Assembly (NCBI RefSeq): GCF_900497805.2
Contig: NW_020954590.1
Span: 95,265,243-95,329,242 of the forward strand
DNA length: 64,000 nt
Origin: Vombatus ursinus
Taxonomy: Eukaryota; Chordata; Mammalia; Diprotodontia; Vombatidae
Reading direction: 5' to 3'
Both the position numbers and the translations under genes were made by a program. Shown in pieces: positions 11,150 to 22,784 of the stretch. How positions within the stretch are numbered: the first letter of the stretch is position 1; every line of letters starts with the position of its first letter. The notes beneath the pieces are model-generated. The model was not told the origin of the DNA. It saw nothing but the letters and a program-made list of their open reading frames with translations, and ran no database searches.

Positions 11150-11690
11150 GAAATGTGGAAATGATAGTTCCATTAGACTGCACCTTCCTCAGACCTCTGG
11201 CATATTGTGCTCAATTCTATAAACTGAGCCACAATTTATGAAGGACATTGATGAGCTAGACTTAATCCAGAGTGGAATGATAAAGGGCTTTGAATTACAC
11301 AAGGATAACCCAAAGGAACTGATGTTTAGCCTGGAGAAAAGACTGTAGGGTGAGGATGAGAGGGAACAAAATAATGGTCTTCAAGTATTTATTTGAAAGA
11401 CTGTCATATGGAAATGGTTAATGACTTGTTTTATAATAGACTTGTTCTGTTTAGCCTCAGAGCAGAACCAGGAACAGTGAGTGGAAGTTGCAAAGAGGAA
11501 CATTTAAGCCAGAAGTCAAGAAAAAACTTTCTAACAATGGGAGCTGTCCCAAGCTGTCCCGAAGCCTGAGTGGAAGACTTAGAGAACTGATTGGTCCCTC
11601 CTCCTTGCAGATCTTCAAGAGGACACAAATAGACCACTATTGTGAAAATGACGACAGATTGGGTTCCACAGAGAGGGCAGTAAATCTACA
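11150..11690 (+). mobile_element. CR1/L3 LINE 3' end
   Basis: Follows the CR1/L3 3' pattern: AAGGACATTGATGAGCTAGA, TTTAGCCTGGAGAAAAGACT, GGTCTTCAAGTATTTATTTG, GAACAGTGAGTGGAAGTTGC, then a splice-like CTTGCAGATCTTCAAGAGGA. Short open frames here are relics of the LINE. 11690-12500 has nothing recognisable. Confidence 0.6.
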
Positions 11691-12508
11691 ATATTTGAAC
11701 CCTAACATCCCAGCCTTGTATGTATTCAGAAAAGAAATAGAAATTGCACTACAGAGAGAAAAGATGAGAAAAATATCCAGGTTTGACCAAGTATAGATAG
11801 AAATATGTGTTATAACCTTCACAGTTTTGGGCTTAAGGGATTGAAATACAAGGTATTCAAAGGAGGGAAGATACTAATGGGATGGAAAAATCTCAGATTT
11901 CATTAATTCCTTCCAAAAAAGTAACTAACAGCATATCAGTAACACCAAATGATAAACCTACTCTCCCAGCTATGCAAGAACTTTATGAGAGTTATCTATA
12001 CATGAATTGAGGGTGTGTTCATCGAATGTCCTAGTAAGTATGTAAAAAAAACTCTGTGTTCTGCATTTTAGGCACAAGTCTGCCAGAAATAAATTTATTA
12101 ATTTAATTGTTCTAAGGATCTCTGATGAGAGAGGCAAAATCCGAAGTAACAGAAATGAATATAGCCTTTGAAAACCTCTCTGACACAAGCCATTTCCACT
12201 CACAATTTATACTATTCCCTCTCCCCCCCGAAAAAAACCCATTATTTTACAATAAGATAAAACATAATCACAAAGTTCTAGCAAAAGTTTCAGGTAAACA
12301 TTCTTATTCATCAAACAGAGCAATAGACAATCACTTAGACTTTTGGTTTGCTTAAAAATCATTTCCTCGAAACCATTCAATCCCTCTTTAACCATTCCCT
12401 CTAAAGGATTCCCTTTCAGCCTGGTCAAAGGTGAACTCAAGGCATAAAAGTCTGTTAATTGAATTAATTCAAATACTTCCTTCTCTTAGTTTGATCATTA
12501 TCCTAAAT

Positions 12509-12680
12509 GAGGGGTGGGGAACCTGTGGCCATGTGGCCCTTTGACTGAATCCAAACTTCACAGAACAAATACCCTTGATAAAAGGATTTGCTCTGCAAAC
12601 TTGGACTCAGTCAAAACACCACATCAAAAGACCTGGAAGGTCACATCTGGTCTTGAGGCTGCAGCTAGTTTGGCCTTCAC
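12509..12680. mobile_element. Fold-back hAT-like MITE
   Basis: Starts GAGGGGTGGGGAACCTGTGG. The left arm GACTGAATCCAAACTTCACA is mirrored by TGCAAACTTGGACTCAGTC about 55 bases later. This near-palindrome of about 170 bp fits a non-autonomous hAT-type element. Its ends are worn, so the right border is approximate. Confidence 0.6.
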
Positions 12681-12689
12681 TAAGAATGA

Positions 12690-13395
12690 TATAAACAGAT
12701 TTCAGTTCAGGACACTTTTTTTTTCAGAATTGAGAGATAAAGACTGGTAAGGTTTCTCATTCAGATTAAACCAAAGATTTCAAATTAAAGTACAGTTCCA
12801 ATAATATTTTGTAATAGATAGCCTAAATTGGGAAGGGAGAGAGGGAGGGCTTAGTGTGCTTCCACATTTAACCCTTTTTGTATCCAGAAAAACTAAGCAC
12901 AATCATAATCCTTGTTCATTAATTCCAAGTTTTCTTTCCCCAACTACTCCTTTTGCTATTCATTATCAAGCTTCATTACTCTAGTGTTTCCACTGTAAAT
13001 ATGGAGCTCTCTGAATTTCCCTAAATATAGTGAATGCAGCAAAATAATAAGATGGAAAAAAGACCTATTCCTATTGCTATAACAGTGTACCAGGTGGGAT
13101 GATAGACTTGGAGCATGAGCTTGAATATGTGGAGGTATAGAAAGAAACTGTATAGTATAGTGTACAGAAACAAAGGCACACTTTTCCGAAATTGACAAGG
13201 TCATGGAGGATGGAAGGTAATAGAATAAAAGGTACAGGAAAAATGTTTAGCCTTGGCAAGGAAAATTTTGAGAATACAGTGAAGTAAGGGAAGATAGGTC
13301 AACAAAAATAAGGTCAAAGACATAGCAAAAGCAGTATGGCAGAGTTGGAAAGATATTGGGGATGCAGCAGCAAGAGGGATGAGTTATCCTGTTTT
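12690..13395. other. Unassigned AT-rich stretch
   Basis: No gene, structured RNA or familiar repeat seen. Overlapping short minus-strand frames here have no recognisable protein signature. Confidence 0.4.
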
Positions 13396-13399
13396 AACT

Positions 13400-13800
13400 A
13401 ATTCATCAAATCAGGATCTAGTACTGGAAGAAACTTCCAAAATCATTTAATCTAATTCCTTCATTTTATAGATGAAGAAACAGCCCCAGAGAGGTTAAAT
13501 GACTTGACCAAGGTTATACTGGTTTTAAGTATCAGAGGAGGGATTCTCCGAGGGCAGGGAGGGAATAAGCATTTGTATAGTGCCTACTATGTGCCAGGCA
13601 CAATGCTAAGAAATTTTTACAAATATTATCTTACTTGATCCACACAACAACCCTGGGAGGTAGATGCTACTATTATTCCCATTTTTCTGCTGAGGAAACT
13701 GAGGCAGGCAGAGGTTAAGTGACTTGCCAGAGTCACACAGTAAATGTCTGAGGTTGAACTGAGGTACAGAGCTCTATCTACTTCACCACCAGCTTCCCAA
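13400..13800 (-). repeat. Two MIR/THER1-type SINEs
   Basis: 13400-13545: MIR-like (TTATAGATGAAGAAACAGCC, GACTTGACCAAGGTTATACT). 13556-13800: near-complete THER1/MIR (CCTACTATGTGCCAGGCACA; AACTGAGGCAGGCAGAGGTT; right end CTTCACCACCAGCTTCCC). Confidence 0.7.
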
Positions 13801-13979
13801 GTGCTTTCTCTGTCACATGCAGTTTCCATATTGCTAACTTCTTGCTAAACTTCTTGTTTCTACCTGCTGAAGTTGTGTAAGTGCTGTTAGCAATCTCTAA
13901 ATGTTGACACCCTTGTTCAAAGTCCCAGTTACGCCAACCAAGTTAAAAGTATTGCTCTCCATCTTTTACCTTCCAAGCA

Positions 13980-14130
13980 CTACTGAGACCTGGACCTCAG
14001 GAAGAATGCTTCAAGTAATTGCTCCTGATAGTTCTCAACTCCCTTTGACTCTTCTCAGCTTTGTTATCTATTAAATTAACTAAATGACTTCAAAAATCTC
14101 TCCAGGTTCTAACATTCTATGACCCTGGCA
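13980..14130 (+). repeat. Weak SINE remnant
   Basis: GACCTGGACCTCAGGAAGAA and the end CAGGTTCTAACATTCTATGA resemble the head and tail of a marsupial SINE. 14130-14560 is unassigned. Confidence 0.35.
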
Positions 14131-14558
14131 CTTAGTTTTAATAAAACCACATTGATGCCTTTTGAAGGGCAGGTATGAATGTTTAGGAATTAGAAAGAAG
14201 GTAGCTCCTAAGGAACAAACATAATGTTACAGGAAATATCCATGAATGCTATATCCAAGGAGGGAAAAAAAAAATTTTTTTATGCTCTAATGAAATCTGC
14301 CATTAAATGGTGACCTCTACTGGGCAGAATAAATATATCATGAAGGATGGCCCCAAAAGTGCTCTTGATCAATTCAGGGAAATAGAAATCAATCAAACCA
14401 ATGGCGTTTTATAAAACCTTACCCACCCCAACTAAACCTTCTAATTATATTTTTCAATAACCAGATTGTTTTTACATCATATAGCATAACTGAATTTATT
14501 CTAGAAAAATAGAATTTAAAATGAGATAAAACTGGCTTCTCATAAGACTTGATACAAA

Positions 14559-14561
<3 letters not shown>

Positions 14562-14608
<47 letters not shown>
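14562..14608. repeat. (TC)n microsatellite
   Basis: About 23 uninterrupted CT dinucleotides. The following 14610-15450 holds no gene or clear repeat. Confidence 0.95.
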
Positions 14609-14611
<3 letters not shown>

Positions 14612-15449
14612 CCTATTTTGTTATTTGCAATGTAGTCATATATTCAGACTTCCCCTCTGTGACCTGGTGCCATATTTGGGAAATGATACCTCATATGAAC
14701 AATATGAGTTCCTCCACTGTCCCCTTCCCATCCAAGGGGAAGGACCATGAGACTTAGGGGTGATAGGAGCAGAACTATGAGCCCCAGCTCAGTCCAGGTT
14801 TAGAGAGTACCAAGTGTGATGGGGAAGTACTTAGTACTAAGTACTGAGTAGGGGAAACAGAGGTGTTCTAATAGGTGCTATGAATGCAGACCAAAAATAC
14901 GAAGTCATAATGTGTCTGGAAACTTCCATGTTTTCCACTTCTCCTATTCAAACTTTTGAGAAGAGATATGGATCTGGAATGGACTGATGCTTCCAGCTAT
15001 CATACCTCCTTGGGAAAAGTGAAATGACCATGAAGATTTAACTCCCCTCTCCCTTCCCCCAAAGCTGCAGTCTTTGGGAATTTCCTATGTAATTTTTATA
15101 TTTCTTTAAGTGACTTCTAATTCTTGATCTTGCTTCATATAAAACTATAACTGGTCACAACTTCTCTGATTCATAAATTTTGTGGGAACAAAGGGACTTC
15201 ATTGGAGCAAGTCATCAAATAACTTGGAATACACAGAATAAAGCAAGAGATATTTTTTAACTTTGTTCTAAAGTAGCTATTGTTTCAACCTGGTTTGGGG
15301 GCTCTGAGCTGTAATCACCAGAACCTCTTATGATTTTGGACTTTTATTAATAAATAAGATACATTTTTAAATAGCAAAGATAGACAAACCATATCACTTC
15401 TGACCACTTACATGGGAATATAGAGTAGGGGTTGCAGGGGGTGGGGGAA

Positions 15450-15540
15450 AGAAGGAATAACCTTTATTAAGTACCTACTTTGTGGCATTGTTAAGTACTT
15501 TACAAATATCTTATTTAATAATACTGCTTACTAAGCAAGA
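15450..15540 (-). repeat. MIR fragment
   Basis: ATTAAGTACCTACTTTGTGG and the following CTTTACAAATATCTTATTT reflect a MIR tail in reverse. Confidence 0.5.
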
Positions 15541-15578
15541 TTTGATCATTTTGTTTCCTCAGTCCAGGTGGTATAGAG

Positions 15579-15746
15579 CAGAGGTATAAAATTTCCAGCC
15601 TATGGTGGCAACCAGATTAAAATGTAATTGGTAAATGTTTAACAAAGTAAATAAAAATATAATAAAACATAAATAATGTTAATTTGAAGTTTTCTAAGTC
15701 AACATGAAGCTGCAGGGATCCATTTTATTTGAGTTTAACACCACTG
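15579..15746. mobile_element. hAT-like MITE
   Basis: Ends CAGAGGTATAAAATTTCC and TTTGAGTTTAACACCACTG form imperfect inverted repeats of the hAT type (CAGNGGT...ACCNCTG). The interior is AT-rich and non-coding, total 168 bp. An 8-bp target duplication is not clear. Confidence 0.5.
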
Positions 15747-16379
15747 TGAAGAGAAGAAAGCATTTGAGTAAAGCTTCTGACCAGATGAGTTATGAGCAAT
15801 ATAGAGGCAAAGACCAAGTAAAGATCATGCCCCCTGAGCCACCAGATGGGAGGAAAATTATGTGGTCTGGAAAAAGTCCAACTTGCTTACATTCCTAAGG
15901 TACAAGTGCAGAAGACTGAGTGCTTCTTTCACTTTTCCTTGCCACCTGAACTCCAAACCTTGACAGACAGTGCCATCTACTGATTATATCAGGAGAGGTC
16001 AGTAATTATTTTTTCAAAGTAAACATTTTGGGGGGGGTTAAACTTGGGAGAGTTTTAAACAAAGCTATATGAAATATAATAGTCACAGATGTTCAATCAC
16101 AAAGTTTAACAACATGTTAAGATGCATGATAGAATTTACTCACCTAACTTTAGTCAATAGCATCTTTATGGGATTTTTTTGGGGGGAGGGGACAGGGAAG
16201 AACCCACAGCCTAGCACAAGGAAACTAGACTATATCCCATTACAGAAACACAGTTAAAGTGTATCAGTAGGGATATCCACTCCTATCAGGAGATAGCTCA
16301 AAGTCAAAACAAAGGTCTCATCCTTTAACCTTATTGTTCCCTATAGGTCTCCTCCATCACTCTCACTACAATCCTCACA

Positions 16380-17060
16380 TATACCTCATTACACAGAATT
16401 ACAGGATTTGAATCCAGTTTACCCCAATCTAGTCTAACCCATATGCCAAATGAATACTCATTATAGCATGCCTCATTGTTTTCCTCTGAGCCTTCTCTTC
16501 TCCATACTAAACATTTTTAGTTCCTTCAACCAATTCTCATATGACATGGATTCAAGGATTCATCATCCTGGCTATCCTCCCCTAGAAGCTCACCAGTTTA
16601 GCAATTGTCCTTCTTAAAATGTGGGACTGAGACCTAAATGCAATATTTAGATAAGGCCTGATGAGGGTAGAATATAGTGGAATTATCCCTTGCTTATTCT
16701 TGGAAGCTATACCTCTCCTAACGTAGACCAATATAGGATGTCACCATCGTCATCATCACTGTTGTTGTTTGCCTGCTGCAACAAGCAGGACTTATATTGA
16801 GTTTGCAGCCCACTTAAACCCCCACATATTTTTCAAACTAACTACAGTCTAAACGTAGTTCCATCAAATAGTGTGACATGGTAACAATTTTCAAAAAGCT
16901 ATTAAAGAATGTTTCCAAACAGTTACATTAAACATCTTGAAAACATTTTGAAAATCCAAATAAATGTGTCCAGATAGTTTTCCTTTCATAATACAAATGT
17001 AATTTACATCTAAAAACTCATTCACTCTGCATTATATATGCTTTGATTCTTATATAGTTC
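16380..17060 (-). mobile_element. CR1/L3 LINE fragment
   Basis: On the + strand it reads as reversed CR1: CTTCTCTTCTCCATACTAAA, AGTTCCTTCAACCAATTCTC, GATAAGGCCTGATGAGGGTA and TGAGTTTGCAGCCCACTTAA. 17060-17585 is unassigned. Confidence 0.55.
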
Positions 17061-17589
17061 CTTGAGGCACCCCCAATTTACCAACAAGAATAACTAAAAT
17101 TCAATGTGATCTGAAGGTTCAATCCATTCAAAACCAGGGCTCATGAGCCCCTACCAATACGTTTACCTTTACTAGAGAACTGAAGGACACAATTAGTTCA
17201 GAGTAAAAGCATCTAATGCAATAGTACAGGAAGAAAAATAGCAGCAAAGCATTTCCCCCATAAATCTGGGTCATATAGGTCACCTGTGAAAAAAGCAGAC
17301 ATATAAGGAATACATGTGGCTAGGACACATATATGAAGAGAAAACTCATTTCTTTTCACACTGCTGTCGTCAGGACTGTTCTTTGCCATGCCACCATCAG
17401 GCATGTTGTCTTTGCTGATCCAATGATTGTTGCTGGTATCTACCTACAAGTGGTAACTCCACTGGGCATTTGATTGTGGGGGTTTTCTCCGCTTCCAGCT
17501 CCTAGCCTCAACTAAAAGGAAGCTTCTGGCTTCATCTGGATTCCTAGATGCAGTATTACCTTCTCATGAGAACAATGGGTTCTTCCTAG

Positions 17590-17850
17590 TTGTTGTTCAG
17601 TAGTTTTTCAGTCATGCCAAATTCTTCATGATACCTTTTGGGGTTTTCTTGGCAAAGATACTAGAGTGGTTTGCCATTTCCTTCTCCAGCTCATTTTACA
17701 GATGAAAAAAAAAAAAAAAACTGAGGCAAACAGGGTTAAGTAACTTGCCCAGGGTCACACAGCTAGTAAGTGTCTGAGGCCAAATTTGAACTCAGGTCCT
17801 CCTGACTCCAGGCCCTGGCAATCTATCCATTGCGCCACCTAGCTGCCCCT
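17590..17850 (-). mobile_element. MAR1-like SINE
   Basis: TTGTTGTTCAGTAGTTTTTC tail, GCTCATTTTACAGATG followed by an A-run, GGTCACACAGCTAGTAAGTG, and head CGCCACCTAGCTGCCCC. Full length. Confidence 0.85.
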
Positions 17851-17954
17851 GAAGAAAAGTTAGGAAAATGCTGCTAAAGACTATTGGTATCAGATATTGT
17901 TCAAAGTCACTTGGGGACTTATAGCTGACCAGAGTGTGTAGCAGTGGATTTTTG

Positions 17955-18098
17955 CAGAGGAAGAACTGAGGCGAACAGGGTTAAGTGACTTGTGTAGGGT
18001 CACACAGCTAGCAAGGGCTTGAGGCCAGATTTGAACTCCGAAGATGAGTCTTCCTGACTCCAGACCCAAAACTACTGTGCCACCTAGTGGTACTTCCG
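17955..18098 (-). mobile_element. MAR1-like SINE, 3' truncated tail
   Basis: GGGTTAAGTGACTTGTGTAG, GGTCACACAGCTAGCAAGGG and TGTGCCACCTAGTGGTAC. The RTE-type tail half is missing. Confidence 0.75.
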
Positions 18099-18449
18099 TG
18101 AAATTTCAGCTGAAAACCTAGAGGCTGTTTTTATTGCTAGAAGTCTTTTAGAAAACATCAATGTTTACAACACTCAGCTATTAGACTAGTGAAATTCCTT
18201 CCTGTGAGAGAAAAATGATCTTTCCAGTCACTCAAGGAGTGTTTTGTCTTTTGCTTTCAGAGCCCTTTCCAATACAAAGCAGAACCCAGATACCTAGTAC
18301 TTTAGAGCTTAAGTATACAGAATTTTCTGGTCACTGAAGTTTGCCTTTTCAGCTGAGATCATATTCTTGTTTGGGGTGGAAATTCTTTTTGTCTTCCAGG
18401 TTATTTTCAGATAGTCATGCTACCCTTAATCAGCATTCTCACCTAGAGC

Positions 18450-18675
18450 AAAATTTTTTTAACCTTTTTGTGTCGTGGACTGCTTTGACAATCTGGTGAA
18501 GCCTATGGACCCCTTCTCAGAATCATGTTTTTAAGTAATTGAAGGAAATGCTAAATTTCAGTTAGAGGTTTGTGAAAATAAAGGTGTATTTTTCCAAAAA
18601 AAAGTGTATTTTTCCCATCCAAGTTCATGACCCCTTCGAGGTCAGTATACCTCAGGTTAAAATGTTATCCCCTGC
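18450..18675. mobile_element. hAT-like MITE, family A
   Basis: Worn inverted ends around TTTTTAACCTTTTTGTGTCG and CTCAGGTTAAAATGTTATCC, with GAAGCCTATGGACCCCTTCT inside. It is flanked by similar octamers (CCTAGAGC before, CCTAGAAG after). The same family is seen at 31185. Confidence 0.55.
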
Positions 18676-18939
18676 CCTAGAAGCAGTTTTCCAAAAATAA
18701 CCAAACTGCCAATAGCTTTTGGAATGTAGAGTCAAGTAGTTTCTCAAATGCAAAACCATTTCTGTTCTATGCAGGTGAGCAGACAGGGGGAATAGGGGAA
18801 AGCACAGAGGCAAATTCCTAATCTTCCCTTAGTCTGGATACAGCCCTGCCTTTTTTATGTGTACGTAGCTAGCAAAGTCTTTTCAAATTTTACACCTCTT
18901 TCACTGGAAAGTGAAAGATTTTTAATAAACAAGATTGAG

Positions 18940-19797
18940 CCTTCCCCATTATTCCAGCTTAAGGTGAACAATAGAAGGGACCATACTTCCTCAATTTATG
19001 ATCCTAAGGCATCATCCTTGACTCCTCACTATCTCACACCACCCATATCCAGTTTCTTGCTGAGGCCTAACAATTTCACATTTTCAACATCTCTCTGGTA
19101 AGTGCCACCGCCTTGGAGCAGGCCCTCATAACCTTATGCTTGGAGTACTGAGATAATCTGATGGTGGGTGTGCCTACCACACAAGTCACTCCCCACTCTA
19201 ATTCATCCTCCATTTAACAGCTATGGAGATTTTCTTAAAACACAGGTCCAACCATGTCACTTCTCACTTAATAAACTCCAGTGGCACCCTGTCACCTCCA
19301 GGATCAAGTATAAAATCCTCTGTTTGGAATTCAAAGCCCTTCATAACCTACCCCAAAGGACACACACCTTTCCAGTATTCTTATACCTTATTCCCCCTCC
19401 ATATATTCTTCAATCCAGTGACACTAACCTTGCTGTACCATGAACAAGACACTCCATCTCTTGCTCCAGGCATTTTCTCTGGTTATTCCCCATGCTTGGA
19501 ATGCTCTTCCTCCTCATCTCAGCCTCATGGTTTCCTTCAAGCTCCAATTAAAATCCCAACTTATATAGGAAGCCTTTTTCAATCCCTTTTAATTCTATTG
19601 CCTTCCCTCTTTTAATGATTTCCTATTTATTCTATATATAGGTAGTATAAATTTGTTTGTCTGCTGAACAACCCCTCCCCATCAGATTGTGAGCTCCTTG
19701 AGGGCAGGGACTGTCATTTGAATCTTTTTATCCCCAGAGCTTAGTATAGTACCTGGCATAAAGTAGATTCTTAATAAATGCTTGTTGAATGACTTTC
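18940..19797 (+). mobile_element. L2 LINE 3' portion
   Basis: GGCATCATCCTTGACTCCTC, CGCCTTGGAGCAGGCCCTCA, ATCCAGTGACACTAACCTTG, GAGCTCCTTGAGGGCAGGGA and a closing AATAAATGCTTGTTGAATGA. Two overlapping open frames of about 90-130 codons lie inside but do not encode recognisable L2 enzyme domains. Confidence 0.8.
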
Positions 19798-20210
19798 TTT
19801 TTTTTAATTCAATTTTATTTTATTTTGAGTTCTGACTTTTCTCCTTCCCACAATCCCCTCTGCACTGAGAAAGTAAGAAAAATGAGAAAATAGTGAGCAA
19901 AATAAATCCTGCATTAGCCATTTCTATATTATCTGCATTTTTCTTTATCCAGAAGTTCCTTTTGCTAGTGAAATCATAGGTCCAGTTCCTATCATTATAC
20001 CTCATAGGTTAGATTCACTTATCTGTGAACATGTCATATTTCCCTAGGAAAATGTAAGGTCCAGTGATATGCTATGTCTCTAAGAGAAAGCTTCCTTACT
20101 CCTGGAGATAGAGTAAAACATACCATATTTTTATATCTTCAGTATCTAGTGTAGTTCCTGAAACATTGTAGGTGCCCAATGAATGCTTGCTGAGTGATTG
20201 ATGGTTGCAT
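19798..20210. repeat. L1-type 3' scrap and L2 tail
   Basis: 19798-19960 is T-rich then resembles reversed L1 3'UTR; 20120-20205 is an L2 tail, plus (CAGTATCTAGTGTAGTTCCT; AATGAATGCTTGCTGAGTGA). 20210-22235 contains no gene or family I can name. Confidence 0.35.
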
Positions 20211-22235
20211 ATGATATGTCATAGGGGATAATCATATTGAGGCATAGATTGGAATAGATGTCCTCTGAGGATCCTTTTAAATTAATTTTCATTAATTAAT
20301 GTAATTTTAGGTGGATGGGAATAAATGAAAAGAAGAGCTAATCGATCTCTAGTACCTATCTCACTTCCTACTGTTTAGCATTAAATAGTTATCTAAATGA
20401 GTGATTTTAAATCAATATTCATAATAGGAAAGGAAAATGAGAGCCCACACATAAATCACGTAATTTAATCAAGTTAGATTTATTATAGGGCATTCTGTAT
20501 AGTCAGCTGAAGCCTTAGGAAGGCTGAAATAAGGCTGAAAGTCTTTGAGTTTGCATCTTGGGATTGCCTCCACTAGTTTCTTACAGTATCAAATCAGTTT
20601 CTGGGAATTAATGTAGTTCTCTACCCATCCTTGTTATCCACAATGGGCCCATCTCTGATGTGCATTAAGGATATTACCTTGACCATTTAATTTTCAGGGA
20701 TTCTAAGGCAGTAATTTGTGGAGAAGTAAGGAGCTAGCTATCTGCTACTTCTACTCCCACAACCAAATCTATGATTTAGTTTCTTTGAGTGTTGTGATTG
20801 TTTGAAGGAAATGTGGGAGTTGCCATAGGATTAGAATTCTCATTTCCATTATTTCTGCTTCAAGTCCTTTAATGAGAAGATAGAATTTTTTTATTTACAA
20901 ATCTAGAGGTATAATTTCTATAAACAATCTTTCATTTGGGATTGAGATGGACACATTTATGAAGTCATAATTTTTAAAAATGGAAAATATTTTTTCTCAC
21001 TCATTTAAATGCATAAGAGGCATGTGGTGTGTTTTGCTCTTGTAGGTTATATGTATTCAAATAATCTGTCCAGATGTGGCTCGTAGGGAGGCATGAGCAA
21101 AAATTTCTAGTGTCTCCCCTGCCCATTTTTCTCCAAGGGAGATTCTGATTCCTTCCAGGAGGGAAACAAGAGGTTAGGGCCAGAGACTAGCCACTCGTTT
21201 CTCCTCAGAGAAAGGTACTAGGCTAGATTTATATCAGCCCAGCCCTTTAAATATTGTTAGTCTTGGGGAATAATTTTTAGGTTCAAGTTGAGCTCCTATT
21301 CACTATCCCTTAATGGAGAAGGAGCACCCCAAACTATATATCCTAGGCTTGAAAGGCTATTTGCACAAAAGAAGATGTACCAAGTGACAAACCAATTTGC
21401 CCAAGCTGATAGCGAACAGCTATCAGAGAAAATATACAAATAAGAATGTATACCAAGCAATATACAGAGTGAACGTGCTCTCCCATTGGGAGTGAGATAT
21501 CTCAGTTTAAACAAAAGAGTTAGTCCCGAATATTACTCAAATTCCCCAGATTCACTAGTGAAGCAAGCTGGGGACAGAAACATGATCAGGGTGCTGGCTC
21601 CTCCACAAGTCAGCTTCTCCCCCGAGTCTTTTTTCTTCAGGAACTTGAAGAATCTAGAATTGTACATCCTCTCTCTTAAGGGCTGGAAGCTAAAAGACCA
21701 GAATCTCCCTTCTCCTAATCTCTCATCAACTCCACTCCTCACACAGGTAAAGGTTGAATAAGATTGAATAATCAATCTCTACCAACAAAGATAATCCTAC
21801 ATAAATGGACTTTGAACTGTGAGTTACAGTGGGAGGAGAAAAAAAACCTGAATAGTCCATAGTTCATAATGTCTTATTTCAATTCTGCATTGTTGCACGT
21901 AAGTAACCCTAGGTTCTCAAAATCTATGACAGGGAATTAAAAGCTAGATGGTTTCACTCTGCTAGAAAAGCTTTGACTTTGGTCCAAGTAACAATCTTCT
22001 TTCTGAGGATCAATGTATCTAAAGAGGAAGATGATCTTCATCAGTAGGCTAATTACTTGGTGATAAATTCTTTAGCCACAGCTACCCAGGAAACAAGGAA
22101 AAATGCAAAACAGCCCTCAGTCCTGAATGGCCTCTTTCACCATCTGCAGTAATAATGACAGTTACAGTAACAAAGAAGTAGCAAAATTCTATGAAGAACT
22201 CATTACTCTCCCTAAACTAAATCAACATACACTTC
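20210..22235. other. Unassigned intergenic stretch
   Basis: Two kb without a recognisable exon, RNA gene or common repeat. 21050-21775 has more balanced base composition and overlapping open frames on both strands (about 80-90 codons) with no known motif. It could be an old transposon interior, but I cannot assign it. Confidence 0.4.
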
Positions 22236-22239
22236 CGGA

Positions 22240-22410
22240 TGTGTATCTGGCTACTGGACCCAGAGGACTCCTGAGGAGAAAGTGAGGCTGGTGACTTTGC
22301 ACAGCCCTCCCTCACTTAAATGTAATTCACTTGCATGTCATGGCATCACCTCCATGATGTCATGGTCCTCATCAAGAACAAAGGACAAACAACAACAAAC
22401 AACAACTCAA
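22240..22410 (+). mobile_element. Marsupial SINE with ACAAACAACAACAA tail
   Basis: CTGGACCCAGAGGACTCCTG, CAGCCCTCCCTCACTTAAAT and CATGATGTCATGGTCCTCAT lead into AAGGACAAACAACAACAA. A minus-strand copy of the same family lies at 47264-47455, which supports its being a dispersed repeat. Confidence 0.65.
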
Positions 22411-22784
22411 GACATCAGCACAATGGTGGGAACAGGTATGTATGGTGAGAAATACATCAGAAAATATGAGTCAGGAAAAAGAACTGAGAGGGGCTGGTTT
22501 GGTTGATTACATGTCATGAATACTTTCCCCCAGGAGTAAATTAGTTAGACGCTAGACATTGTGAGCACCAAATAATACCACACACAAAGAGAAGAACTTG
22601 ATTATGTTTTAACACACAGGAAATGATGTGTTACTGATGTGAGAGTCATTTCTGAATTATTTGTCTCTCAGTCAGAGCTGACTTGTTAAAGCAAAGGTCA
22701 AAATCAGTACAAAGTTAAAAGAAAAAAAAATTAAAATGAGAAAAATATAGTATATTGAATAAGAATTCAATCCTGACCCATTTG

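Noticed and set aside
19168-19615. Open frames of 91 and 130 codons
   Set aside because: Lie inside an L2 3' region and do not match L2 enzyme domains or any host protein.
20210-22235. Possible exons of another gene upstream of TERF1
   Set aside because: No splice-bounded segment with a recognisable protein; the open frames overlap on both strands.
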